Below, in pieces: positions 15,752-24,256 of a DNA stretch of 64,000 nucleotides. The stretch covers positions 372,001 to 436,000 of the forward strand of contig JAVDKK010000001.1 of the NCBI GenBank assembly GCA_030849945.1, written 5' to 3'. The notes under the pieces are model-generated. The model was not told the origin of the DNA. It saw only the letters and a program-made list of their open reading frames with translations, and searched no databases. The translations under genes were made by a program, and so were the position numbers. The DNA is from Schauerella fraxinea. GTDB lineage: Bacteria; Pseudomonadota; Gammaproteobacteria; Burkholderiales; Burkholderiaceae_B. The stretch's first letter is position 1. The number at the start of each line of letters is the position of its first letter.

Positions 15752-18247
15752 TCAGCTCTGCTGCCCCGAAAACTGCCGCCACACTTCGATGGCGCGCAGC
15801 CGTTGCTTGGCCACTTTTTCGATCCGCTCGCGCAGATCCGGATCGCGCGCCAGCAACGCGCGGAAATCGCGTTCCGAAAGCATCAGCAGCCGGCTGTAGC
15901 CCAGCGACGTCACGTTGGGCACCAGATCTTCCTTGCCCAACAGCGCCAGTTCGCCGAAGAACTCACCGCTGCCCAACTCGGCATCGGTGCCGTCCGGCAG
16001 ATGCACCGTGACCGCGCCGGATGCCACGAAGCACATCTCCATCGCTCCTTTCGACAGGATCGGCTGGTCGGGCAGCGCGAGGCGCGGCCTGAGCAGCCGG
16101 CTGATGGCGCGCAAGGAGTCTGGGCTCAAACCTTCGAACAGCGGCACACGCTGGATCAGATCGGCATTGCCGAGTTCGATATCCAACGGCGGATGCGTAT
16201 CGATGTGGCGCCAGCGATCTTTCAACTGCGACATCAGGTCGGCATAGACCTCGCCGCTGATCAGGAACTGATCGAGCATGTCGCGATAGCGCATGCGTTC
16301 GAGTTCGCGCGCGACACGGCCCAGATAGCTTTCCTGCAACCACAAGGCATAGGCGGGATATTGAAGATCGAGCGCCTGCAGGGCGTTTTCGATCATGTCG
16401 AGGCGGCGCTGGTGAATTTCGACGATACGCTGCGCGGCCGCTTCGCCCAGCAACGGCTGGATCTGCTCGCGCGTAAAGCTGCACAGGCGCTGCGCGACCG
16501 ATCGCTTGGTGCGCAGATTGACAAACCGTTGCCCCAATTCGCGTGCCAGCCAATGCTGGAAGCCGAACATATAGTGCACACGCAACGCCAGGCGAAAACC
16601 GCGCGAGTACCGCACGTCGTGAGGAATCGCGGCTTCGAAGCCTTCCTGGCCGCCCGTGCGGATGGCGTCTTCGAGCCGTTCGGCGCGCGCCAGCAACGTT
16701 TCGGCGGTGCGCCAGTCGACCAGTTGCGCCTTCAGAATGTCGAAGAACATTTCGGTTTCGCGCTGTGCGACGATGGCCAACCCCACACTCACGCGCTGCG
16801 CTTCGGACATATGCGCGACCTGCGCATCGTGCACGCTCGCCAGACTCGCGTCGAACACCGCATGGATGCGCGCCTGCGCCTCCGCGCCGATGTGTTCGCG
16901 GGCTGCGATCTCATCGGTCTTGCCTTGCAGATCCTCGAGCGTGACCGTAAGGGCTTGATTACGAATGGTGCGTTCTATTGAAGACAGCTCGTTCAATCCC
17001 AGCGTGCGAATCAACGGCCGCAAACTGATGCCGTTGACAAACAACGTCAACAACACATAACCCGTGGTGGCCACGGCGATGAATTGCCGGGCGTCCTCGG
17101 GCACATTCTGCTGCTCGGTCACGGCCAACGCCAGTGCCAGCGAGACCGCGCCGCGCAGGCCGCCCCACAGCATCACGGTCTTGTAGGGGTTGCTGACTTT
17201 GGTGCCGAACCGTGTCATGCCGAGCAAGGGCAACAACCCGAACACCACGATTGCCCGCGCCACCAAAGTAACGACGAACAGCACCCCGATCAGAAATACA
17301 TCCTGCATCGTGGCATCCGCCATCAATTGCGGGATCAACATCGCCGCAAACAGAAAAATCAGCGAGTTGGCCCAAAAGCCGAACTGGCTCCAGGCGCTTT
17401 CGAGAAATTCAAACGTAGTGGGCGACATGCGGGTGCGCCCGGTCGACCCCACCACCAGGCCGGCGATCACCGTGGCGACCACGCCCGACACATCCAGGTA
17501 ATGCTCGGAGACGTAAAACGAGAGATAAGCCAGCGTCAGCGTGAGCGTGATCTCGGCCGTGGGCCAACCGCGCAGCCATGAAAACAGATAGCAGGCGATG
17601 CGGGCCATGATGAAGCCCGCCAGGCCGCCGCCGACAAAGTGGACGATGAAGTCGCCGGCGACGTTGCCAGCCGAGACTTTTTCGCCACCGCCCACGGCAG
17701 CCAACAGCACGGAATACAGGGCAATCGATGCCGCATCGTTGAACAGGCTTTCACCTTCAACGAGCGTGGTGAGGCGCTTGGGTGCTCCCACTTCGCGAAA
17801 GATACCGACCACGGCGACCGGATCGGTCGTGGCCACGATCGCGCCCAGCAGCAGGCATACCAACAAGCTGTAGGACGACACCATTTGCAGCGCAAAGCCC
17901 ACGACCACCGTGCACACCAGCACGGCCACGATCGCCATCATGAGGATGGGGCCGATGTCATCCATCAGGCGCCGCACGTTCATGGCCAGCGCTGTTTCGA
18001 AGAGCAGCACCGGCAGAAAGACGGTTAGAAAGGTCTCGGACGAAATCTCGAAGGTTTCGAGCGAATCCAGAAAATAGGCCAACGGCGGCGGGGCCCAACC
18101 GTGCACATGCACGACGATGCCGAGCACGCAGCCGACGATCGCCAGCAGCACCGAATACGGCAGCTTCAAGCGGCCGGCAAGGGGCGGCATGAAGCACACC
18201 AGCGTCAACAAGCCCGCCAGCCCAAAAACAATAAACCCGACATTCAT
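15752..18247 (-). CDS. CPA1-type Na+/H+ antiporter with C-terminal cyclic-nucleotide-binding-like domain
   Basis: This 831-residue protein joins an antiporter core (about residues 1-415) to a long cytosolic region and a cNMP-binding-like fold (about residues 690-815). The antiporter signatures ATTDPVAVVGIF and EGESLFNDAASIALY are intact. In the C-terminal domain the segment SGEFFGELALLGKEDL resembles the phosphate-binding cassette, but the Arg-Ser/Thr that contacts the cyclic phosphate is replaced (LVPNVTSL), so cAMP binding is uncertain. The architecture recalls plant SOS1-like exchangers. It faces a CpdA-like gene across a 173-base divergent region. Confidence 0.88.
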   Translation of the reverse strand: MNVGFIVFGLAGLLTLVCFMPPLAGRLKLPYSVLLAIVGCVLGIVVHVHGWAPPPLAYFLDSLETFEISSETFLTVFLPVLLFETALAMNVRRLMDDIGPILMMAIVAVLVCTVVVGFALQMVSSYSLLVCLLLGAIVATTDPVAVVGIFREVGAPKRLTTLVEGESLFNDAASIALYSVLLAAVGGGEKVSAGNVAGDFIVHFVGGGLAGFIMARIACYLFSWLRGWPTAEITLTLTLAYLSFYVSEHYLDVSGVVATVIAGLVVGSTGRTRMSPTTFEFLESAWSQFGFWANSLIFLFAAMLIPQLMADATMQDVFLIGVLFVVTLVARAIVVFGLLPLLGMTRFGTKVSNPYKTVMLWGGLRGAVSLALALAVTEQQNVPEDARQFIAVATTGYVLLTLFVNGISLRPLIRTLGLNELSSIERTIRNQALTVTLEDLQGKTDEIAAREHIGAEAQARIHAVFDASLASVHDAQVAHMSEAQRVSVGLAIVAQRETEMFFDILKAQLVDWRTAETLLARAERLEDAIRTGGQEGFEAAIPHDVRYSRGFRLALRVHYMFGFQHWLARELGQRFVNLRTKRSVAQRLCSFTREQIQPLLGEAAAQRIVEIHQRRLDMIENALQALDLQYPAYALWLQESYLGRVARELERMRYRDMLDQFLISGEVYADLMSQLKDRWRHIDTHPPLDIELGNADLIQRVPLFEGLSPDSLRAISRLLRPRLALPDQPILSKGAMEMCFVASGAVTVHLPDGTDAELGSGEFFGELALLGKEDLVPNVTSLGYSRLLMLSERDFRALLARDPDLRERIEKVAKQRLRAIEVWRQFSGQQS

Positions 18248-18420
18248 AATCGCGTGTCCAACCTTCCCTGGCTACAGAGATCCCCGAGCCAAGGATACGG
18301 GATTTTTACGCGCGCCCCTGCACGCGCAGCACGTTTCGTTACGCAGACGGCGGCAGATTCGACGCCGCCGTCCTATTTTTTGAGTAACGTACGTTCCCGA
18401 GTCATTTTGCAGGAGCCCGC

Positions 18421-19200
18421 GTGGCTGCCGACGACCACCGCCGCGAATCCGGCGCCCCCGTATTGCTTGTACAGATCACCGACTGCCATCTGCTGGCGGA
18501 CGCGCAAGCCGAGCTGCGCGGCGTGCAGCCCGAGCAGACGCTCGCGCAGGTGTGCGGGCAGATTGCGCGCGATGGCCATCGGCCGGACGTGCTGCTGGTG
18601 ACGGGCGATATCGCCCATGATGGTTCGGAAGTTGCCTATCGGCGCTTTGCCGACCGCGTGCGGGCGATCTCGCCAGTGATACGCGTGCTGCCCGGAAACA
18701 AGGACCACGGCACCCAATTGCGGGCGACCTTGAAGGATTGGACGCCCAGTGTGACGGACGTAGGTAACTGGCGCATCGTGACGCTTGACTCCACCATCAA
18801 GGGCCAGGGCGGCGGCCGACTGAGCGGCATCGAGTTTGCAACACTGGACGCCGCGGTGGCCGACGCCGGTGAACGGCACATCCTCGTGGCGCTGCACCAC
18901 AATCCCGTGCAGACCGACCCCAATTTCGACGACCGCATGATGCTGGGCAATGCCCGCATTCTGCTGCAGCATCTGACGGCCTGGCGGCAAGCGCGCGTGC
19001 TGATGTGGGGCCATGTGCATCAAGCCTTCGATTGCCGGCTCGACAACATGCGCATGCTCACCACCCCGGCCACGTCGTTTCAATTCGCGATCCGTGACGG
19101 GCAGGTCGTGCAGGACGACCAGCCACCGGGTTATCGGTGGCTCAAGCTATATGACGATGGGTCGATTGCCACGAACGTGGTGCGCGTGAACGTAAAGTGA
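18421..19200 (+). CDS. CpdA-like metallophosphoesterase (putative cAMP phosphodiesterase)
   Basis: This 259-residue calcineurin-like phosphoesterase starts at GTG with GGAG upstream. Its motifs in order are QITDCHLL (D-x-H), TGDIAHDGS (GD), LPGNKDHG, ALHHNP and MWGHVHQ (GHxH). This order and length fit the Icc/CpdA class, which hydrolyses 3',5'-cAMP. The usual G-N-H-D/E motif reads GNKD here, replacing a catalytic histidine with lysine, with a histidine one residue past the Asp. Activity is therefore uncertain. It is divergent from the antiporter that carries a cNMP-like domain. Confidence 0.8.
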   Translation: MAADDHRRESGAPVLLVQITDCHLLADAQAELRGVQPEQTLAQVCGQIARDGHRPDVLLVTGDIAHDGSEVAYRRFADRVRAISPVIRVLPGNKDHGTQLRATLKDWTPSVTDVGNWRIVTLDSTIKGQGGGRLSGIEFATLDAAVADAGERHILVALHHNPVQTDPNFDDRMMLGNARILLQHLTAWRQARVLMWGHVHQAFDCRLDNMRMLTTPATSFQFAIRDGQVVQDDQPPGYRWLKLYDDGSIATNVVRVNVK

Positions 19201-19257
19201 TGCTCGGCATTTAGGCGAACGCCTGGGCTATCGCACAGCAACCACAGGCGGCGCCCA

Positions 19258-19335
19258 TAAAAATCGGGGCCCCCTGAGGGGCCCCGCAAGCACCCGTCTC
19301 ATAGGGGAGGGGAAAGAGGAGAAGCCGAGACGGAT
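19258..19335 (-). ncRNA. Candidate small RNA with CU-rich loop and terminator
   Basis: Read on the minus strand, CCGTCTC (from 19333) pairs with GAGACGG (to 19294) around a 26-base loop rich in C and U, containing CTTCTCCTCTTTCCCC. This is followed by a second hairpin of 9 perfect base pairs (CGGGGCCCC/GGGGCCCCG, 19265-19286) and then A-TTTTT-A, a typical Rho-independent end. A stem with an anti-Shine-Dalgarno-like CU loop plus a terminator hairpin resembles proteobacterial trans-acting sRNAs (the cuckoo/CcsR type). The start is a guess, no promoter is clear, and it might instead be the 3' end of the rpoH transcript. Confidence 0.45.
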
Positions 19336-19518
19336 GACAAGACAGCAGCGCAAAGCCTGAAGCTCACCACACGCTATCCACATCAAGTTAGGTGGGCTTG
19401 AGAGCGTTAAGTTTCCCGTTCAGCGAAAAATTTCGGCCTGACTGTGTATCAATTTATGAAGCACAGTATTCAGGACCTATAAGCGCTGGTGGACTGTTCG
19501 CATCCGGCAGGCACCATG

Positions 19519-19544
19519 CAAAACGGGGATCGCTGGATCCCCGT
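19519..19544 (-). terminator. Rho-independent terminator of rpoH
   Basis: On the minus strand ACGGGGAT pairs with ATCCCCGT (8 bp, 6-base loop), followed by TTT then GCATGG. It lies about 27 bases after the rpoH stop codon. The T-run is short but the position is right. Confidence 0.65.
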
Positions 19545-19570
19545 CATGTGTGTGTACCCTGCACCGCGCC

Positions 19571-20455
19571 TTACGCGGCTAAGGCCACGCGCATTTTCTT
19601 CATCGCCGCCGATTCGATCTGGCGAATGCGCTCGGCCGACACGCCGAATTCTTGTGCCAGCTCGTGCAATGTGGCACCGCCATCGTCCTGCAACCAGCGG
19701 GCTTCCACAATACGACGCGAGCGGTCATCGAGCCCTTCCAAGGCATGCACCAGCCCGGAACCCTGCAGATCGTCGAACGCTCGGCGTTCGAGTACGTGCG
19801 TGGGCTCTTGCTGACCATCGTCGGACAGATACGCCGACGGCGAATAGCTATCGTCGTCATCGTCCTGATTGTCCATGGCCATATCACGACCGGACAGGCG
19901 CACTTCCATTTCGCTGACGTCGGTCGGACGCACGTTGAGCGTGCGCGCGATTTCGTCAACTTGCGAGGGATCAAGCGTTTGACCGTCGGGCCGCATGCTG
20001 CGCAGATTGAAGAACAACTTGCGCTGCGCCTTCGTGGTCGCGACCTTCACCATGCGCCAGTTGCGGATGATGTACTCGTGAATCTCAGCTTTGATCCAAT
20101 GCACCGCAAACGACACCAGGCGCACGCCGCGCTCGGGATCGAAACGCTTGACGGCCTTCATCAAGCCCACGTTGCCTTCCTGAATCAGGTCGGCGTGCGG
20201 CAGGCCATAGCCCAAATATTGGCGCGAAACGGACACGACCAGACGCAGATGCGACAAGACGAGCTCGCGAGCGGCGTTGACGTCTTCGCTATCGCGCAGG
20301 CGGCGGCCCAACGACGTCTCCTGCTCTTGCGAGAGCATGGGCAGACGGTTGACGGCCGAAATGTAGGCGTCGATCGTGCCAAGGGCGCCGGGGTTGGCGA
20401 TAGCCATCGCCAGGGCGTTGTTAGACACGGCCAACGAATGCGATGCAGGCTGCAT
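19571..20455 (-). CDS. rpoH: RNA polymerase sigma-32 factor
   Basis: RpoH directs transcription of heat-shock chaperones and proteases. The start at 20455 (MQPASHSLAVSNN) has GGAGG 8 bases upstream, giving 294 residues, close to the family norm. Visible signatures are the region 2.1-2.4 segment (LSHLRLVVSVSRQYLGYG, then LIQEGNVGLMKAVKRFDPE), the RpoH box RKLFFNLR in AQRKLFFNLRSM, and the region 4.2 helix-turn-helix (LHELAQEFGVSAERIRQIE). A perfect CIRCE operator lies upstream, so HrcA probably represses it, and a terminator follows it. Confidence 0.96.
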   Translation of the reverse strand: MQPASHSLAVSNNALAMAIANPGALGTIDAYISAVNRLPMLSQEQETSLGRRLRDSEDVNAARELVLSHLRLVVSVSRQYLGYGLPHADLIQEGNVGLMKAVKRFDPERGVRLVSFAVHWIKAEIHEYIIRNWRMVKVATTKAQRKLFFNLRSMRPDGQTLDPSQVDEIARTLNVRPTDVSEMEVRLSGRDMAMDNQDDDDDSYSPSAYLSDDGQQEPTHVLERRAFDDLQGSGLVHALEGLDDRSRRIVEARWLQDDGGATLHELAQEFGVSAERIRQIESAAMKKMRVALAA

Positions 20456-20501
20456 AGTTTGAGCCTCCGAAAAGCAAGCTGTAGTACTCATTGAGTTTAT
20501 C

Positions 20502-20528
20502 TTAGCACTCCGCAATTGTGAGTGCTAA
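20502..20528 (-). promoter_or_regulatory. CIRCE operator (HrcA binding site) upstream of rpoH
   Basis: The sequence TTAGCACTC-N9-GAGTGCTAA is an exact match to the CIRCE consensus. It starts 46 bases upstream of the chosen rpoH start, where it can block transcription initiation. HrcA repression of rpoH through CIRCE is known or predicted in betaproteobacteria. The exact promoter boxes are not clear, but an AT-rich stretch (TAAGATAAACT on the minus strand) follows the operator. Confidence 0.92.
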
Positions 20529-20717
20529 TACGACAGTTGCGCCGCACCAAAAGTTCACACTTTGGCAACGTATAGACTGAGCTAAATGTTACCGATCTGA
20601 CGCGTCATGCAGGGCAAGGACCCAGGGCGGCACGGAGAGCAGGAACCCAGGACCACCGGCGACACTGGTGCAACCTGTGCGCTGCATCGCCTGTGCCTGC
20701 CTCAAACCCCTCCAGCA

Positions 20718-21407
20718 TCAAAACCCGTGCTGAACCAACCTGAACTTGGTGGCGTCGTCGGCAGGACGCACGAACAGGGCGCCACGCGGATCCATGAAGA
20801 CCTGGTAGCGGGCCCCATCGAACATCGGCATATAGGCCCCACTTCCAAACACCACGTCCACGAAAGGCAGCCAGTTCGGGAACCGCCGGCGCAGCGTCGC
20901 CAGATCAGGCACCGTCCAGTCATCCAGCGGGTAGACCGTACGCGCGCCGGTTCGTTCCTGCTCGATATCGCTATAACGGCCAGACACCCGCTCCAGGCGA
21001 TACAGCGGCGGCAAGCCTGCCATCAGCGCCGGCAGGCGCCAGCGCAACACCCGGCCTTCGATCTGCCACTGGTCGCCGGCGATCGCGTAGTCGCGCGCGC
21101 CGACGTGCGGCACGGTAGCCGTCAGGGTGTATCGCTGCGGCCCGTCTTCCTTTAGAACGACCTGGGCGACAGGGGCATCGTCGGTGAGTCGCAGAAACTG
21201 GAAGATCGACAGCGCCAGCAGCAGACACACGCCGCCCAGCGCCAGCAACAACAGACCGATAAAACGCCGTATCGGCCGAAACCGGAACGTTTTACGGCCG
21301 GTCGCATCGCGCGGACCGCCACGCCCGAACAGCATCAGCAACCCCGGCAGAAACACGATGGCCGCTGCCAGGACGACCCACAGGTAAGGCGCAAGACCGT
21401 TGATCAC
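20718..21407 (-). CDS. Two-helix membrane protein of unknown function
   Basis: This 229-residue protein has two N-terminal transmembrane helices (about residues 5-27 and 48-72) separated by a basic loop (GRKTFRFRPIRRF). A soluble domain of about 150 residues follows, probably periplasmic by the positive-inside rule. That domain has many aromatic and charged residues and no motif I recognise. The gene begins 40 bases after fghA ends on the same strand, so it may share that transcript. Homologues in this group have been called efflux-pump-like, but nothing visible supports transport. Confidence 0.65.
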   Translation of the reverse strand: MINGLAPYLWVVLAAAIVFLPGLLMLFGRGGPRDATGRKTFRFRPIRRFIGLLLLALGGVCLLLALSIFQFLRLTDDAPVAQVVLKEDGPQRYTLTATVPHVGARDYAIAGDQWQIEGRVLRWRLPALMAGLPPLYRLERVSGRYSDIEQERTGARTVYPLDDWTVPDLATLRRRFPNWLPFVDVVFGSGAYMPMFDGARYQVFMDPRGALFVRPADDATKFRLVQHGF

Positions 21408-21447
21408 CGACTGACACTCCGAGGGATGACTGGCCGGTCAGTATAGG

Positions 21448-22314
21448 TCAGGCGTTTACCCCAAGGCGCTCCGCATGAAAGCGGATGTGATCATCCATGA
21501 AGGTCGAGATGAAGTAGTAGCTGTGGTCGTAATCCGCATGACGGCGCAACGTAAGCGGCTGGCCGGCAGTCGCGCAGGCGGCCGCGAACGTGTCCGGATG
21601 CAGTTGTGTCGGCAAGAACTGGTCGGCTTCCCCTTGGTCGATCAGGATGCCGTCCGGATACACCGCCCGGCCGGCGTTTTCGATAAGCGCCGTCGCATCG
21701 TATTGCGCCCACGCCGTGCGATCGTCGCCCAGATAGCCGCCGAACGCCTTTTCGCCCCATGGGCACTGGCTGGGTGCGGCAATCGGCGCGAACGCCGACA
21801 CCGACCGGTACTGGCCGTTTGTGCGCAGCGCCAAGGTCAACGCCCCGTGGCCGCCCATCGAATGGCCGAAGATACCGATCCGGGCCGGATCCGCGCCAAG
21901 GGTGTCGCATGCGATGCCGTGCAGCTCGGAGGTGATGTAGCTGAACATCCGGTAGTGCTGCTTCCACTGATCGGTCGTCGCGTCGAGGTAGAAACCGGCG
22001 CCGGTGCCGAAATCCCAGGCGTCGTCTTCACCCGGCACATTGGCCCCGCGCGGACTGGTATCCGGCGCGATCAGCATGATGCCCAATTCGGCCGCCAGAC
22101 GCTGTGCGCCGCCCTTGATCGCGAAGGTTTCCTCGGTGCACGTGAGCCCGGCCAGATACACCAGCGCCGGCACCGGGCCGTTAGCCGCCTGCGGGGGCAC
22201 GAATACCGAAAACCGCATCGGCAGGCCGATCTCGGCCGAGTCGTGACGATAAAAGCGCTGCCAGCCACCATGACAGCGGTGGGCGCTCACCTGCTCCAGA
22301 GCCGTCGCCATCAA
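21448..22314 (-). CDS. fghA: S-formylglutathione hydrolase
   Basis: This enzyme hydrolyses S-formylglutathione to formate and glutathione, the second step of glutathione-dependent formaldehyde detoxification. The 288-residue esterase-D-type alpha/beta hydrolase has the nucleophile elbow GHSMGGHGAL, a CTEETFAIKGGAQRLA segment and DTSPRG as seen in the family. The catalytic Asp (DQGEADQFL) and His (DYDHSYYFI) are visible. Its start overlaps the adhC stop (ATGA-type), so the two are translationally coupled. Confidence 0.96.
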   Translation of the reverse strand: MMATALEQVSAHRCHGGWQRFYRHDSAEIGLPMRFSVFVPPQAANGPVPALVYLAGLTCTEETFAIKGGAQRLAAELGIMLIAPDTSPRGANVPGEDDAWDFGTGAGFYLDATTDQWKQHYRMFSYITSELHGIACDTLGADPARIGIFGHSMGGHGALTLALRTNGQYRSVSAFAPIAAPSQCPWGEKAFGGYLGDDRTAWAQYDATALIENAGRAVYPDGILIDQGEADQFLPTQLHPDTFAAACATAGQPLTLRRHADYDHSYYFISTFMDDHIRFHAERLGVNA

Positions 22315-23417
22315 AACACCACGACCGAACGGATGGATTCGCCGCTCTTCATGAGATCGAAGCCGCGGTTGATGTCTTCAAGCTTGAGCGTGTGCGTGAT
22401 CAGATCGTCGATGTTGAGCTTGCCTTCCATATACCAGTCGACGATCTTGGGCACATCGGTGCGGCCGCGTGCCCCGCCGAAAGCCGAGCCCTTCCATTGA
22501 CGACCGGTGACCAGCTGAAATGGACGCGTCGCGATTTCTTCGCCGGCCGCAGCCACGCCGATGATGAAGCACTCGCCCCAGCCCTTGTGGCAGCACTCGA
22601 GGGCCTGGCGCATCACTTTGGTGTTGCCAATGCATTCGAACGAATAGTCGGCGCCGCCGTCGGTCAATTGCACGATATGGTCGACCACGTTCTCGACTTC
22701 TTTCGGGTTGATGAAGTGCGTCATGCCGAACTTGCGGGCGAGCGCTTCACGCTCTGGATTCAGGTCCACCCCGATGATCTTGTCGGCGCCCACCATCTTG
22801 GCACCCTGGATCACGTTCAGCCCGATGCCGCCCAGGCCGAACACGACCACGTTGGCACCCGCCTCGACTTTGGCCGAGTACACCACGGCACCCACGCCGG
22901 TGGTCACGCCGCAGCCGATGTAGCAAACCTTGTCGAAGGGCGCATCGTCGCGAATTTTGGCCAGCGCGATCTCCGGCACCACGATGTGGTTAGAGAACGT
23001 GGACGTGCCCATGTAGTGATGGACGGGTTTGCCACCCACCTTAAAGCGGGACGTGCCATCGGGCATCAAGCCCTTGCCCTGCGTGGTGCGGATCGCCTGG
23101 CACAGATTGGTCTTGCGCGAGAGGCAGAATTTGCACTGGCGACACTCGGGCGTGTAGAGCGGAATGACGTGATCGCCCGCCTTCAGCGATGAGACGCCGG
23201 GGCCGGTTTCGAGCACGACACCGGCGCCTTCATGGCCCAGGATCGACGGAAAGATACCTTCCGGATCGGCGCCAGAAAGGGTGTAGTAATCGGTATGGCA
23301 GACGCCGGTCGCCTTGATTTCGACCAGAACTTCGCCCGCCTTGGGACCTTCAAGTTCGACGTCCTCGATCGTGAGGGGCGCACCAGCCTTCCAAGCGATA
23401 GCAGCTTTCGTCTTCAT
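22311..23417 (-). CDS. adhC: S-(hydroxymethyl)glutathione dehydrogenase / class III alcohol dehydrogenase
   Basis: This zinc-dependent enzyme oxidises the formaldehyde-glutathione adduct to S-formylglutathione using NAD+. The 368-residue length is standard. Catalytic zinc ligands appear in ATGVCHTD and GHEGAGVV; structural zinc cysteines are in PECRQCKFCLSRKTNLC; the NAD-binding motif is FGLGGIGLNV. The segment FGGARGRTDVPKIVDWYM is typical of class III. It is also called frmA. The strong SD GGAGACC lies just upstream, and no frmR-like regulator is seen nearby. Confidence 0.96.
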   Translation of the reverse strand: MKTKAAIAWKAGAPLTIEDVELEGPKAGEVLVEIKATGVCHTDYYTLSGADPEGIFPSILGHEGAGVVLETGPGVSSLKAGDHVIPLYTPECRQCKFCLSRKTNLCQAIRTTQGKGLMPDGTSRFKVGGKPVHHYMGTSTFSNHIVVPEIALAKIRDDAPFDKVCYIGCGVTTGVGAVVYSAKVEAGANVVVFGLGGIGLNVIQGAKMVGADKIIGVDLNPEREALARKFGMTHFINPKEVENVVDHIVQLTDGGADYSFECIGNTKVMRQALECCHKGWGECFIIGVAAAGEEIATRPFQLVTGRQWKGSAFGGARGRTDVPKIVDWYMEGKLNIDDLITHTLKLEDINRGFDLMKSGESIRSVVVF

Positions 23418-23545
23418 GAGGTCTCCTGCAAATGGGGGGGTTCATACCAACTGTCCGAGATGGAAAATACAGCAGTAACATTGCGCTCAATGTTAACCTG
23501 CGCCGTCACGGCTTCGGTCGTCAGCACTCTCAGCCCACACCCATC

Positions 23546-24256
23546 ATGGCACGCCTGCCACGCCTCTACGCCCCCGGACTCCCGCAATTGGTGCAAGCCA
23601 ATTTTGTGCATCCGTTGGCCACGGCCTCGCAGCCCACGCCGGCCGATGTGCTTAACCCGCTGATGGGTTGGTTGGGCGAGGCCGGCGCCAAGCATAAGGT
23701 GGCGGTGCATGGTTGGCTGCTCGCCACCGATCGCATCTTGCTGCTGGCAACGCCTACCGACGAAGACGGCTTGCCGCGCCTCATGCAAACGTTGGGGCGC
23801 AATCTGGCGGCCCGGCTGCGCAGCGGGCGGGTGTTTGCGGGGCGGTACCGTTCGGCGTTGATCGAGCCCGGCACATGGGTGCTGCCCGCACTCGTCTGGC
23901 TCGAAACCTTTCCGGCGCGAGCCCAGCCGCCGCACGACCCCGAGAACTGGCCCTGGTCGTCGGCCGCCGGCCATACCGGCGGCCTCCACAGCGCGTCGCA
24001 CTGGCTGGCCGATCACGCCGACTACTGGGCCTGCGGCAACACCCCGTTCGACCGCCAGGCCAACTACCGCCGTCGCTTGGCCGAAGGCCTGTCGCGCGGC
24101 GATCTGGCGCGCATCGATCAGGCGGTGCTCGGGCAGTGGGCCTTGGGGAGCGCGGCGTTCATCGACGGCCTCTCGCATGTGGCCAGCCGCCGCGTGGCCC
24201 CTGGCCGCCGCGGCCGTCCCCCGAAGAAGCCGCCGACCGATTTGCCTGTGGCCTGA
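23546..24256 (+). CDS. Degenerate RAYT/Y1-transposase-like protein with AT-hook-like tail
   Basis: This 236-residue protein (start MARLPRLYAPGLPQL at 23546) follows the layout of REP-associated tyrosine transposases: an N-terminal beta strand, then HGWLLATDRILLLATP where active members have an N-H-V-H-L-L motif, then FAGRYRSALIEP and WLETFPARA where active members have Y-I-x-x-N-P. Both HUH histidines and the tyrosine are missing, so it should not cut DNA. The C-terminus RRGRPPKK resembles an AT-hook. It is probably a domesticated DNA-binding protein. It lies between adhC and gltB, near two REP-like motifs. Confidence 0.72.
   Translation: MARLPRLYAPGLPQLVQANFVHPLATASQPTPADVLNPLMGWLGEAGAKHKVAVHGWLLATDRILLLATPTDEDGLPRLMQTLGRNLAARLRSGRVFAGRYRSALIEPGTWVLPALVWLETFPARAQPPHDPENWPWSSAAGHTGGLHSASHWLADHADYWACGNTPFDRQANYRRRLAEGLSRGDLARIDQAVLGQWALGSAAFIDGLSHVASRRVAPGRRGRPPKKPPTDLPVA

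Larger units (their letters stand above)
19201..19570. other. 370-base gap between cpdA-like gene and rpoH
   Basis: The gap has no convincing protein gene. It holds the candidate minus-strand sRNA (19258-19335) and a terminator immediately downstream of rpoH (19519-19544). I see nothing definite in 19340-19510 apart from moderately AT-richer sequence that could contain a promoter for the sRNA. Confidence 0.6.

Noticed and set aside
19392..19814. Plus-strand open frame overlapping the end of rpoH
   Set aside because: Most of it is antisense to rpoH, with no ribosome-binding site and no family resemblance.
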